A stretch of DNA of 64,000 bases from Streptomyces sp. NBC_00273 (GTDB lineage Bacteria; Actinomycetota; Actinomycetes; Streptomycetales; Streptomycetaceae), in NCBI RefSeq assembly GCF_036178145.1, contig NZ_CP108067.1, positions 5,270,001-5,334,000 on the forward strand, written 5' to 3'. Position numbers and translations under genes: made by a program. Below are positions 26,704 through 34,723 of the stretch, piece after piece. The notes under the pieces were generated by a model, which searched no databases, was not told where the DNA came from, and was given only the letters and a program-made list of their open reading frames with translations. Position 1 is the stretch's first letter; every line of letters starts with the position of its first letter.

Positions 26704-27246
26704 CTAGAAGCTCGATCGGAGTCGGGCCAGCAGGGTGTTGAGTACGTCGATGTCCTGGGGGGACCAGTCGGGGAGGGCTCTTTCCAGCGAGGCCGTGCAG
26801 CGGGCGCCGATCTCGGCGAGGAGCGCCCGGCCGGCCGGGGTGAGCCGCAGGATCCGGCAGCGCCCATCGCCCGGGTCGGTCTCGCGCTCGATCCAGCCGC
26901 GGTCGGCGATGTGCGTGACGTGCCGGCTGGTCACCGAGATGTCGACCCCCATGAACTCGGTCAGCCGGCTCAGCCGCATCTCCCCGTGCCGGTCGAGCAG
27001 GGTGAGGACGACGGCGGCGCCGGGCGGGCAGTCCGGGGGCAGGCTGCGGGCGAGCTCGCGCTTGACCGCGCCGATTCCGGTGAGCTGGCGGGCCAGCTCC
27101 GCGTACGCAGCGGTCGGAGCGGTCGGAGTGACCGAGCCAGCCGGAGCAGGCGGAGTGACCGGGCCTGCCGGAGCTGCCGGAGCCAGCGGCGCGGTCGGGG
27201 TGCTCTGCAAGGTCGGAGCGGTCTGAGCGGTCACCGGTTCCCCCAT
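26704..27246 (-). CDS. MarR-family repressor of the adjacent MFS exporter
   Basis: The product (about 180 residues from ATG 27246) has a Pro/Ala/Thr-rich leader (about 1-45) and a winged helix-turn-helix MarR domain (LARSLPPDCPPGAAVVLTLLDRHGEMRLSRLTEFMGVDISVTSRHVTHIADRGWIERETDPGDGRCRILRLTPAG). The start is uncertain: ATG 27267, ATG 27246 and GTG 27234 are all possible, the last having GGGGGA just upstream. The two operator copies lie at or just upstream of the start, which predicts autorepression and joint repression of the exporter gene. Confidence 0.85.
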   Translation of the reverse strand: MGEPVTAQTAPTLQSTPTAPLAPAAPAGPVTPPAPAGSVTPTAPTAAYAELARQLTGIGAVKRELARSLPPDCPPGAAVVLTLLDRHGEMRLSRLTEFMGVDISVTSRHVTHIADRGWIERETDPGDGRCRILRLTPAGRALLAEIGARCTASLERALPDWSPQDIDVLNTLLARLRSSF

Positions 27247-27250
27247 CTTG

Positions 27251-27292
27251 TTGCTTGAGGCAACCATAGAAGCATATGGTTGCTACAGGCAA
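27251..27292. promoter_or_regulatory. Tandem MarR operators: two TTGCTnnAGGCAA sites
   Basis: TTGCTTGAGGCAA (27251-27263) and TTGCTACAGGCAA (27280-27292) are two near-identical TTGC-N5-GCAA palindromes spaced 29 bp, about three helical turns. Between and overlapping them lies a further inverted repeat, GCAACCATA (27260-27268) with TATGGTTGC (27275-27283). This is the form expected for two MarR dimers on one face of the DNA, next to the marR start. Confidence 0.8.
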
Positions 27293-27349
27293 ATGAATCC
27301 GGGGGGTGGGGCGGTAAAGGAATCGGAAAACCGGCTAGGGTCCTGCTCC

Positions 27350-27586
27350 ATGGCTGACAACCACAACTCACAGGTCCCCGAGGGCAACTACGACCCCGCG
27401 GGCAGCACGCAGATGTTCAAGGCCTTCGTCGAGGAGGCCGCGCCCGCACGCCAGGCGGGTCCGGGAGCCCGTCAGCAGCGGCGCGCCGAGCAGCAGGCCC
27501 GGTCCTCGAACTCGACCGTGAAGATCGGACTGATCGTCGCGCTGGTCCTCGTGATCGGCGCGGCCGCCTGGGTGGTCATGCGCTGA
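27350..27586 (+). CDS. Small single-pass membrane protein, hypothetical
   Basis: The 78-residue product has a soluble, charged N-terminus (MADNHNSQVPEGNYDPAGST...) with an Arg/Gln-rich stretch, and one C-terminal membrane helix (VKIGLIVALVLVIGAAAWVVM, about 57-77). The orientation suggests a tail-anchored protein with its N-terminus in the cytosol. No family function is known to me. ATG 27350 is chosen because it opens the conserved-looking region. It diverges from marR and converges on the lipoprotein gene. Confidence 0.65.
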   Translation: MADNHNSQVPEGNYDPAGSTQMFKAFVEEAAPARQAGPGARQQRRAEQQARSSNSTVKIGLIVALVLVIGAAAWVVMR

Positions 27587-27590
27587 CGGC

Positions 27591-27608
27591 GCCCGGCGCG
27601 GGCCGGGC
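27591..27608. terminator. Short GC hairpin between convergent genes
   Basis: GCCCGGC (27591-27597) and GCCGGGC (27602-27608) form a 7-bp stem with a 4-base loop in the 32-base gap between two convergent stop codons. It probably terminates both directions. Confidence 0.45.
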
Positions 27609-27618
27609 GGCGCAGGAC

Positions 27619-28425
27619 TCAGCTCCAGGTCGCGGTGACCTTCTGGGTGTCCACGTGCATGCCCAGCGGCACCCGCCAGGACTCCACGCACACCGTGTAG
27701 GTCTGCGCCTTCGAGGCCCCGCCCGCCACGGGTGCCGGCAGGGGCTGGCTCGTGGTGATCGTGGCCCAGTCGACGCCGAGGGCGCCGATGACGTGCGTCG
27801 CGAAGCTCACCGTGCCCGAACGGGCCGGGGTGGTTCCGGTGTTGGTGAAGGTCACGGTGACCCGCTCGCACCAGCGGTCGGCCGCGGCCGCCCTGACCGG
27901 CGCGGACAGCGTCAGCCGGGCCGGTGTGGACGCGGGCGGGGCCGGTGGTGTCGTCCCGGGCCTGCCGGGCGGGCTCGTCGGGGTGCCCGGCGGGGTCGGT
28001 GACGTCGGCGAGGTCGGCGCGGTGGGTGTCGTCGGCGTGCCGGGGGTGCCGGGCTGCGGCGGGGTCCTGCCCGGCCCTGCGGAGGTGCCGGTGGCGCTTG
28101 CGGAGCCGCCGGGGCCCGTGGTCGTGGCTCCGCCCGGGGCGGAGCCACCAGAGGTCCCGGATCCCGCGGTACCGGTCGACGTACTGGAGGTCGTGGGCGA
28201 CTGCGCGGCTCCGCCCGCCACGTCCGGGCCGCCGAGCTGCTGGAACTCCACCTGGCCCCGCGGCGCCACGTTCTCCCCCGCGCCCCGTTCGGGGCCGGGA
28301 GCCGCGGCGCCCACGGCGACGTAGCCGTCCCGCGCCGGGCCGCCGCAGCCGGTGAGGCCGGCGGCGGCCGTGCAACACAGGGCGAGCAGGGTGGTGGCGG
28401 TGGCCGCTCGCGCTCCCTTTCGCAT
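27619..28425 (-). CDS. Secreted lipoprotein with long Pro/Ser/Thr-rich linker
   Basis: The 268-residue product has a basic N-terminus, a hydrophobic signal helix and a lipobox LTGC (Cys at residue 27). A Pro/Thr/Ser/Gly-rich region (about 75-170) follows, then a C-terminal beta-rich domain (about 172-268) with one Cys pair (WCERVTVTFTNTG and TYTVCVESW) like a small immunoglobulin-type or CARDB-like fold. It is anchored to the outside of the membrane, the linker spanning the cell wall. Function unknown. The upstream gene on the same strand is sigN, 50 bases away. Confidence 0.7.
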   Translation of the reverse strand: MRKGARAATATTLLALCCTAAAGLTGCGGPARDGYVAVGAAAPGPERGAGENVAPRGQVEFQQLGGPDVAGGAAQSPTTSSTSTGTAGSGTSGGSAPGGATTTGPGGSASATGTSAGPGRTPPQPGTPGTPTTPTAPTSPTSPTPPGTPTSPPGRPGTTPPAPPASTPARLTLSAPVRAAAADRWCERVTVTFTNTGTTPARSGTVSFATHVIGALGVDWATITTSQPLPAPVAGGASKAQTYTVCVESWRVPLGMHVDTQKVTATWS

Positions 28426-28475
28426 CGCGCCAGTTTTCCTGACGGATCGTCAATTGGGAAGCGCGAGGCGCCGGA

Positions 28476-29327
28476 TCACTCCCCGATGAGGCCCACGCGC
28501 AGTTGCGCGAGGGTGCGGGTCAGCAGCCGGGAGACGTGCATCTGGGAGATGCCGACCTCCTCGCCGATCTGCGACTGCGTCATGTTCGCGAAGAAGCGCA
28601 GCATGATGATCTGCCGTTCCCGGGGCGGGAGTTTGGCGAGCAGCGGCTTCAGGGACTCGCGGTACTCGACGCCCTCCAGCGCGGTGTCCTCGTAGCCGAG
28701 GCGGTCCGCGAGGGAGCCCTCGCCGCCCTCGTCCTCGGGGGAGGGCGAGTCGAGCGAGGAGGCGGTGTAGGCGTTGCCGACGGCGAGGCCGTCGACGACG
28801 TCCTCCTCCGACACCCCGAGCACGGCGGCGAGCTCCGGCACGGTCGGCGAGCGGTCCAGCTTCTGGGCGAGCTCGTCGCTGGCCTTGGTCAGCGCCAGGC
28901 GCAGTTCCTGGAGCCGGCGCGGGACGCGGACGGACCAGGAGGTGTCCCGGAAGAACCGTTTGATTTCGCCCACGACGGTCGGCATCGCGAACGTCGGGAA
29001 CTCGACGCCGCGTTCGCAGTCGAAGCGGTCGATCGCCTTGATCAGGCCGATGGTGCCGACCTGGACGATGTCTTCCATCGGCTCGTTGCGGCTGCGGAAC
29101 CGGGCGGCCGCGTAGCGCACGAGAGGCAGGTTCAGCTCGATCAGGGTGTCGCGTACGTAAGCCCGTTCGGGGCTGTCCGCGTCCAGGGCGGCGAGCCGCT
29201 GGAAGAGGGAGCGGGAGAGGGTCCGGGTGTCGATGGCTTCCGAGCGGTCGGACGCTGCAGGTGCTGTGGGCGCTGGAGCGCTCTTGACGAGCGTGAGCAC
29301 CTTGGAGCTGCCCTGGTCTACGGACAT
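28476..29327 (-). CDS. sigN: Developmental sigma factor SigN (SigB/F/G family)
   Basis: The 283-residue product has sigma regions 2 ([42 protein letters not shown]), 3 and 4 ([43 protein letters not shown]). The segment AIDTRTLSRSLFQRL at the start and the SLDSPSPEDEGGEGSLADRLGYED block match my memory of S. coelicolor SigN, which lies next to sigF as here. SigN acts in aerial development (the subapical stem). ATG 29327 follows AAGGGGGTGG. The 230-bp gap to sigF holds its promoter region and small palindromes (ATGTCGACAT near 29467; CCCGATATGTCGGG near 29514). Confidence 0.82.
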   Translation of the reverse strand: MSVDQGSSKVLTLVKSAPAPTAPAASDRSEAIDTRTLSRSLFQRLAALDADSPERAYVRDTLIELNLPLVRYAAARFRSRNEPMEDIVQVGTIGLIKAIDRFDCERGVEFPTFAMPTVVGEIKRFFRDTSWSVRVPRRLQELRLALTKASDELAQKLDRSPTVPELAAVLGVSEEDVVDGLAVGNAYTASSLDSPSPEDEGGEGSLADRLGYEDTALEGVEYRESLKPLLAKLPPRERQIIMLRFFANMTQSQIGEEVGISQMHVSRLLTRTLAQLRVGLIGE

Positions 29328-29557
29328 GCCACCCCCTTGAGGTCGCGGACGGTCGCGTACTGCGCGCCCGTCGGAGGAACGCAGCCTCCACCTGAATACC
29401 GGAGGCGGGGCTGCGGCAAACGCGGTTCACGCAGAATGTCACATGTCGGCAACGCGCTGTAGCGCCATGTCGACATATATCTCCAGCGACAGAGGAGGGT
29501 AGAGGGCGATCAGCCCGATATGTCGGGAAACTTGTGAATGATCTCCACTCGTTCCGG

Positions 29558-30466
29558 TTACGCCTCGATCCTGTTTGCGGATCTCAGTCGGGCGAAGCTC
29601 CGGGCGAGGAGTCGGGAGACGTGCATCTGGGAGACGCCGAGCTCCATGCTGATCTGTGACTGCGTCAGATTGTTGTAGTACCGCAGGAGCAGGATCCGTT
29701 GCTCGCGTTCCGGCAGCTGTACGAGGAGGTGGCGGACGAGGTCGCGGTGCTCGACCCCGGCCAGCTCCGGGTCCTCGTAGCCGAGGCGGTCCAGCAGCCC
29801 GGGCATGCCGTCGCCCTCCTGGGCGGCCTCCAGGGAGGTCGCGTGGTAGCTGCGTCCGGCCTCGATGCAGGACAGCACCTCGTCCTCGGTGATGCGCAGC
29901 CGCTCGGCGATCTCGGCGGTGGTCGGGGTGCGGCCGTGGAGGGTCGTGAGGTCCTCGGTGGCGGCGTTGACCTGGACCCAGAGCTCGTGGAGGCGGCGCG
30001 GCACGTGGACGGTGCGGACGTTGTCGCGGAAGTACCGCTTGATCTCGCCCACGACGGTCGGCATCGCGAAGGTCGGGAACTGCACGCCCCGGTCCGGGTC
30101 GAACCGGTCGATGGCGTTGATCAGGCCGATGGTGCCGACCTGGACCACGTCCTCCATCGGCTCGTTGCGGCTGCGGAAGCGGGCGGCCGCGTACCGGACG
30201 AGCGGGAGGTTGGCTTCGATCAGGGCCCCGCGCACCCGGTTGTGCTCGCTGGTGCCCGGCTGGAGGCCCTTCAGTTGGCCGAAGAGGACCTGGGTGAGCG
30301 CCCGGGTGTCCGCGCCCCTGCTCGGGGGCCTCGGCGCGACCGGGGGCTCCTCGGGCGGCTCCTGGCGGGGCTCCTGGCGGTGTTCCCGCTGGGGCTCCGA
30401 TTGGGGCGGCACCTGGGGGTCCTGCTGGGGTGGCACTTGAGGCGCAGTACTGGCCGGCACGGTCAC
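29558..30466 (-). CDS. sigF: Late sporulation sigma factor SigF (SigB/F/G family)
   Basis: The 302-residue product has a Pro/Gln-rich leader (1-48) followed by sigma regions 2-4 of the SigB/F/G type ([68 protein letters not shown] at the end). The sequence and the position next to sigN match S. coelicolor SigF, needed for spore maturation and pigment. The start is GTG 30466 with AAGGGG upstream; a second GTG two codons on is also possible. It reads toward sigN, but the 230-bp gap suggests separate promoters. The AT-richer gap 30467-30605 is its promoter region. Confidence 0.82.
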   Translation of the reverse strand: MTVPASTAPQVPPQQDPQVPPQSEPQREHRQEPRQEPPEEPPVAPRPPSRGADTRALTQVLFGQLKGLQPGTSEHNRVRGALIEANLPLVRYAAARFRSRNEPMEDVVQVGTIGLINAIDRFDPDRGVQFPTFAMPTVVGEIKRYFRDNVRTVHVPRRLHELWVQVNAATEDLTTLHGRTPTTAEIAERLRITEDEVLSCIEAGRSYHATSLEAAQEGDGMPGLLDRLGYEDPELAGVEHRDLVRHLLVQLPEREQRILLLRYYNNLTQSQISMELGVSQMHVSRLLARSFARLRSANRIEA

Positions 30467-30605
30467 GCCACCCCTTCAGTCATCTCATCCATCAAAAGCG
30501 GTCATAGCATCACAAGAGATGTGCACTGTGTGCAAGCACCGTATATCGCCGTGTTGACGGCAAGTTGGGCATATCAGGGCAATACGCCCGGTGGTGGGTA
30601 TACAA

Positions 30606-30634
30606 AAGCCCCCCACCCGTCGGAGTGGGGGGCC
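30606..30634 (-). terminator. Intrinsic terminator of the 53-residue membrane-protein gene
   Basis: GCCCCCCAC (30608-30616) and GTGGGGGGC (30625-30633) form a 9-bp stem; on the minus strand it is followed by TTTTGTA, so it is a classical terminator for the minus-strand gene at 30665-30826 and insulates sigF. Confidence 0.82.
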
Positions 30635-30664
30635 GGAAGTCCGGGAACCGCTTCAGCGTACGGG

Positions 30665-30826
30665 TCAGCGCACCAGTTCGGTCATGAACTCGCCGATGCC
30701 GGAGGCGGCATCCGATATCCCCTGGAAGCCTATTTCCACGATCTCGGCCGCGCGCTTCGGCTGGGTGATGATCACGAAGAGGGCGAACACGGTGAGGGCA
30801 CCCGTGATGAGCTTCTTGGTGTCCAC
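30665..30826 (-). CDS. Small (53-residue) membrane-associated protein, hypothetical
   Basis: The frame from GTG 30826 to TGA 30665-30667 encodes MDTKKLITGALTVFALFVII, then TQPKRAAEIVEIGFQGISDAASGIGEFMTELVR. One hydrophobic helix (about 6-20) is followed by an amphipathic helix. GGGGAGG lies about ten bases upstream and a terminator follows, so it is very likely a real gene despite its size. I recall similar small proteins next to sigF in other Streptomyces, but not a function. Confidence 0.7.
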   Translation of the reverse strand: MDTKKLITGALTVFALFVIITQPKRAAEIVEIGFQGISDAASGIGEFMTELVR

Positions 30827-31300
30827 GTGCGGGCGGCCTCCCCAACCGGTCCGAGCAAGTCGGGTGAGTCTAACCGGTCAAGATTGGACACTCACCTGTC
30901 CTTTAAGGACCAATGGCCCGGTACTCCGGGTCCTTTGCCCTGGAGCGTGCGGTCGCGGCGGGCGCAGGATGGGGGTGAGCCCACCGGTTCTGGCAGGAAA
31001 CCGGTGGGTGAGGGACAGGGCCTCACTGCGGGGTCCGGGCCGCGAGCTTCCCCCTGACCGCGGCCCGGACCGGCAGGTCCGTCCTCGTCGGGGGAAGTGG
31101 CTTGTCCCCCGACGCCACTTCCCCCGTGCCACGTGTCGAAGGTCCCGACTCCGGTCGGGGCCTTCTTCGCGTTGCCCCCGTACGCCCCTGCGACCCCAGC
31201 GCCTGCGTGCGGGGGCCGCAGGGGCGTACGGGGGCTCGGGCGCGCTCGGGGGCGTACAGGGGGCGTACGAGGGGCGCACGGGGGCGGTCGGCCCCCGTGA

Positions 31301-31591
31301 CTACTCCAGGCCGCCGGCCAGGTCGGTGATGGGCTGCACGGGCGCGATGACGGGGGCCAGGTGGTTGGGCAGCTCCATCAGCGCGTTGAGTTGGTTCGCC
31401 CCGGCGCTGAGCTGTGACCCGATCTCCTGGACCGACGTGGGCTGCGCCCCGGCCGGCATCCCCGGGGCGGCCGCCGGCAGGTCCGGCAGGGTGAGGGGGG
31501 AGATCGGGGCGGCCGAGGCGGCGGGTGCGGCGAGGCCCGCGGCGGCCCCCGCGAGGGCGATGGCGGCGAGCATGCGCTGGGTCTTGGTCAT
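31301..31591 (-). CDS. Small secreted protein, hypothetical
   Basis: The 96-residue product from ATG 31591 begins with a typical signal peptide (MTKTQRMLAAIALAGAAAGL then AAPAASA, probable cleavage after ASA near residue 27). The mature part of about 69 residues is Pro/Leu-rich at first (PISPLTLPDLPAAAPGMPAG) and ends in a helical stretch (EIGSQLSAGANQLNALMELPNHL). No catalytic motif or cysteine is present. Such short secreted proteins are common in Streptomyces; function unknown. The upstream extension of the frame is not used because it runs through the tRNA-Ser gene. Confidence 0.68.
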   Translation of the reverse strand: MTKTQRMLAAIALAGAAAGLAAPAASAAPISPLTLPDLPAAAPGMPAGAQPTSVQEIGSQLSAGANQLNALMELPNHLAPVIAPVQPITDLAGGLE

Positions 31592-31698
31592 GCCGTGACA
31601 ACGGCCGAAGGGGCGGGCGGTCACGCGGGTGTCCTCCGGAGAGGCGATCGGATACGCCGAGAGCCCCGACCCTTGCGGGGCGGGGCTCTCGATCGAAG

Positions 31699-31783
31699 CG
31701 GTAGTGGAGGGATTTGAACCCCCGATGGGTTGCCCCATACTCGCTTTCGAGGCGAGCTCCTTCGGCCACTCGGACACACTACC
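31699..31783 (-). tRNA. tRNA-Ser (anticodon CGA)
   Basis: This is an 85-nt class-II tRNA on the minus strand: acceptor GGTAGTG pairs with CACTACC, discriminator G, anticodon CGA between CCT and AAG, a long variable arm and T-arm GGTTCAAATCC. CCA is not encoded. The stretch 31784-31989 after it holds only short direct repeats (TGGACCTTGGA, GTGCCGA) and no gene. Confidence 0.95.
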
Positions 31784-31989
31784 GAGATGGATCCTAGCCT
31801 AAGGAACCCCATCCGCTGAAATCGGTAGGTCCGGGGGCGTCTGGGCGGCCCTAAGCAGGCCTTTTCCGGACCGTGGACCTTGGACCTAGGCCGGTGGACC
31901 TTGGAACCCAGGTGCCGAGTGCCGAGTGCCGTGGCGGGTGGTGGGTGACGAGCTCAGGCCGGTCCGGGCGGTACGGGCGGTCCGCCGGC

Positions 31990-32475
31990 TCAGAGGTCGC
32001 GGAAGAAGTCCGTCAGCTGCCGCGCGCACGCGTCGGCCAGGACGCCGCGGACCACCTCGGGCCGGTGGTTGAGCCTGCGGTCCCGTACGAGGTCCCACAG
32101 CGACCCGGCGGCGCCCGCCTTCTCGTCGTCCGCGCCGTAGACGACCCGGGCGACGCGCGACTGGACGAGCGCGCCCGCGCACATGACGCACGGCTCCAGG
32201 GTCACCACGAGGGTGCACCCCGGAAGGCGCCATTCCCCGAGCTCGGCGGCCGCCCGGCGCAGTGCCACGACCTCGGCGTGCGCGGTGGGGTCGCCGGTCG
32301 CCTCGCGTTCGTTGTACCCGGTGGCGAGGATCCGCCCGTCCGGGCCCAGCACGACGGCTCCGACCGGCACATCGCCGGCCGGCACCGCCCGGGCGGCCTC
32401 CTGGAGCGCCAGGCGCATGGAGTCCCGCCACGGGTCCCGTACGGGATCGGGCTCGTCGGTGTTCGCGGGGAGCAC
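31990..32475 (-). CDS. tadA: tRNA-specific adenosine deaminase TadA
   Basis: The 161-residue product has the cytidine/deoxycytidylate-deaminase zinc site: HAE (His66-Glu68) and PCVMC (Cys96, Cys99), plus the RVVYGADDEKAGAAGS segment typical of TadA. It deaminates A34 to inosine in tRNA-Arg(ACG), a tRNA present at 11080. GTG 32475 forms TAGTG with the stop of the upstream partner gene, so the two are coupled. A later ATG (residue 20) is possible but would cut into the domain's first helix. Confidence 0.92.
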   Translation of the reverse strand: MLPANTDEPDPVRDPWRDSMRLALQEAARAVPAGDVPVGAVVLGPDGRILATGYNEREATGDPTAHAEVVALRRAAAELGEWRLPGCTLVVTLEPCVMCAGALVQSRVARVVYGADDEKAGAAGSLWDLVRDRRLNHRPEVVRGVLADACARQLTDFFRDL

Positions 32476-33023
32476 TAGCGGACGGCCTCCAGGACCTCGG
32501 TGGCGCCGAGGGAGTCGGCGATCTCCGAGAGGGCGTCCCCGTCCAGGGTCATCAGTTGTTTGTTGGTCACCCCGAGATCGTCCAGCAGCCGGGGGTCACC
32601 GAGCGGACCGGCCGGTACCGGTTCCGCACCGGTCCCGCCCGCCTCGTCCTCGTCGGCATCCTCGTCCGTGAACGCGGCGACGGCATCCTCCTCGCCGTCC
32701 TCGGTGCCGTCCAGGTCCAGGTCGTCGAGTTCGTCGTCCTCCTCGTCGCTGCCCAGCAGCTCTTTGGTCAGCATCGAGCCGTAGGAGCTGCGGGCGGCCG
32801 CGGAGGCGTTCGATACGAAGTACCGCGGGTCCTCCTCGCCGTCCACGCGGACGACGCCGAACCAGGCGTCCTCCTGCTCGATGAGGGCGACCACCGTGTC
32901 GTCGTCGACAGCGGCGGACCGGGCGAGATCGATCAGATCACTGAGGGACTCGACGTCGTCGAGTTCCATGTCGCTCGCTTCCCACCCGTCTTCGGTGCGC
33001 GCGAGCAGTGCGGCGAAATACAC
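32475..33023 (-). CDS. tRNA adenosine deaminase-associated protein
   Basis: The 182-residue product is strongly acidic in the middle (about 95-130, runs of Asp/Glu such as DEEDDELDDLDLDGTEDGEED). It has an N-terminal alpha-beta domain (MYFAALLARTEDGWEASDMELDDVESLSDLIDLARSAA...) and a C-terminal helical piece (RLLDDLGVTNKQLMTLDGDALSEIADSLGATEVLEAVR). Genes of this kind precede tadA throughout Actinobacteria and are named only by that association; the coupling here (TAGTG) agrees. Its role in tRNA editing is unproven. Confidence 0.82.
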   Translation of the reverse strand: MYFAALLARTEDGWEASDMELDDVESLSDLIDLARSAAVDDDTVVALIEQEDAWFGVVRVDGEEDPRYFVSNASAAARSSYGSMLTKELLGSDEEDDELDDLDLDGTEDGEEDAVAAFTDEDADEDEAGGTGAEPVPAGPLGDPRLLDDLGVTNKQLMTLDGDALSEIADSLGATEVLEAVR

Positions 33024-33297
33024 CGTGACTCTCCCACTGGTCTTAGGCGTGCCGGTTGGAGGTCCCCCCGGCCGGAGGTTGGGGCACAGCGGCCGTGCTG
33101 CTCGCCGTCCGTACCCCGCCCAATCGGCATCGTGGCAGAAACAGCGGCTTTGCGAGAGGTCTTCCGCGCTTGCGTCGTGCCGCGCCGTGTACCGGCAGGG
33201 GCTGTACGGGGTTGCGGCGCGGGGGCGGCGGGGGCGTGGGGAGGGGTGTGGGGCGGGTGGTGCGGCCCGGACGTGTCGCGGCGTGCCGGGGCCCGGA

Positions 33298-33477
33298 TCA
33301 CCAGCGGAAGGTGCGCATGCGCATCTGCTGGCGCATACGGGCCGCTCGGGCGCGGCGGGGCTGGACGCGATCGCGCAGCTCGCGCGCCTCCATCAGGTCG
33401 CGCAGGAATTGCGCGCGGCGTGCTCGGCGCTGCGCCGCGGTCTCCGGCACCTCGTCCTTCGGCTGCCTGTCGGGCAT
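33298..33477 (-). CDS. Small basic protein, hypothetical
   Basis: The 59-residue product (MPDRQPKDEVPETAAQRRAR, then RAQFLRDLMEARELRDRVQP, then RRARAARMRQQMRMRTFRW) is almost entirely charged and probably one long helix with a basic end, suggesting nucleic-acid contact. ATG 33477 has AGGTGG upstream. No family is recognised. The gap 33024-33297 downstream has no other gene. Confidence 0.5.
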   Translation of the reverse strand: MPDRQPKDEVPETAAQRRARRAQFLRDLMEARELRDRVQPRRARAARMRQQMRMRTFRW

Positions 33478-33559
33478 CGGCCACCACCTGGCTGGTCGGT
33501 CGTCCCCCCCTGCACCCACCTTCCCCCGGACGGCTCGTTTGATGCCACCCCGCCGCAGG

Positions 33560-34543
33560 TCAGACGTCGTCCTTGAGGGTCGGGACCACCGCCACCGGTC
33601 CGTGCGCGTGGTGGAGCACCGCATGGGCCACCGAGCCGATCGCCAGCGACATGGCGGTGCGCCGCGGGTGGTGGCGGCCCACCACGACCAGTGCTGCCGC
33701 GCGGGAGGCGATGACCAGCCGGCCCGCCGGGTCCCCGGGCACCGCGGCCTGCTCGACCGGGACGTCCGGAAACCGCTCGCGCAGCGGCGCCAGCCGCTCC
33801 GTCTGGGACCGCAGCATCTCCCGTTCGGCCGGTACGCCGTCCCCCTCGTCGGCCAGCCCTTCCGGCGGGATCACCGCGAAGGGGCTGTCGATCACCAGGG
33901 TCGGCGAGGGCGGGATGGCGTACGCGGAGACCACCTGGACGGTGGTCCCCCGCACGGCGGCCTCGGTGAAGGCGAAGGTCAGTACGTCCTCGGGCGTCTC
34001 GGAGGCGTGCAGCCCGAGCACCACCCGCCCGGCCGACTGCTGGGCGTCCGCGTCGGCGTCCGCGTCCGCGTCGGCTTCGGGGGCGGCCCCGGGGGCGGCG
34101 CCGCGCTCCGCGTGCGGGACCACCACCACCGGGCAGGCGGCCGTGCTGGCCACGGCCCTGCTGCTCGAGCCGAGCAGCAGGCTGGCGAAGCCGCCGCGGC
34201 CCCGGGATCCCATCACCAGCATCCGGGCCTGCGAGCCGATCACCCGCAGCGCCTCGGGCACGGAGCCCTCCAGGGCCTCGTACGCGACCCCCTCGGGCAG
34301 CCCGGGGCCGTCGGCGCCGAGCAGGGACCGGACCCAGTCGCGTACGGGGTCGGGGATCTCCTGCGGCTCGGAGGCGTCGTGCAGCGAGGCCCGGCGCCCG
34401 GCGTACAACTGGGCGTGGTCGGGAAGTACATGGGCGACCAGCAGCCCGCAGCCGTGCCGGACGGCCTCCTTCCGTGCCCACTCCAGGGCCCGCAGGCTGT
34501 GTTCCGAACCGTCGACGGCCGCGATCACCGGTGTGTTGCTCAT
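33560..34543 (-). CDS. Tandem universal stress protein (two UspA domains)
   Basis: The 327-residue product has two Usp domains: the first (about 3-145) starts VIAAVDGSEHSLRALEWA and ends with the ATP-type motif VMGSRGRGGFASLLLGSSSRAVASTAACPVVVVP; the second (about 170-325) starts RVVLGLHASETPEDVL and ends VVVGRHHPRRTAMSLAIGSVAHAVLHHAHGPVAVVP. The G-2x-G-9x-G(S/T) nucleotide loop is good in domain 1 and weaker in domain 2. A DADADADADA linker, encoded by a GCGTCC/GCGTCG hexamer repeat near 34045-34080, joins them. ATG 34543. Confidence 0.9.
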   Translation of the reverse strand: MSNTPVIAAVDGSEHSLRALEWARKEAVRHGCGLLVAHVLPDHAQLYAGRRASLHDASEPQEIPDPVRDWVRSLLGADGPGLPEGVAYEALEGSVPEALRVIGSQARMLVMGSRGRGGFASLLLGSSSRAVASTAACPVVVVPHAERGAAPGAAPEADADADADADAQQSAGRVVLGLHASETPEDVLTFAFTEAAVRGTTVQVVSAYAIPPSPTLVIDSPFAVIPPEGLADEGDGVPAEREMLRSQTERLAPLRERFPDVPVEQAAVPGDPAGRLVIASRAAALVVVGRHHPRRTAMSLAIGSVAHAVLHHAHGPVAVVPTLKDDV

Positions 34544-34649
34544 CCGTCCAGCCTGCTGGGCGTCCGCGCGGGTCGCATCCGCAAGGAAGCGGCGGGTCCG
34601 GCCGCCGCTTCGGACGCGAAGGAGCCGCGTCAGCGCGTAGCCTTTTGGG

Positions 34650-34723
34650 TGCAGGTCGCGTCGTGCGACCGTTTTTGCAGGTCGCAGGCTGAGTTTTGGA
34701 GGATGTTGTGCGTTTGCAGGTCG
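34650..34723. promoter_or_regulatory. Three TGCAGGTCG repeats at the upp start
   Basis: The 9-mer TGCAGGTCG occurs at 34650-34658, 34676-34684 and 34715-34723, the last just inside upp. Spacings are 26 and 39 bases. GGTCGCGTCGTGCGACC between the first two is also a hairpin. They flank the region where the upp promoter and leader must lie, so they could be operator or RNA elements; no known regulator is matched. Confidence 0.4.
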
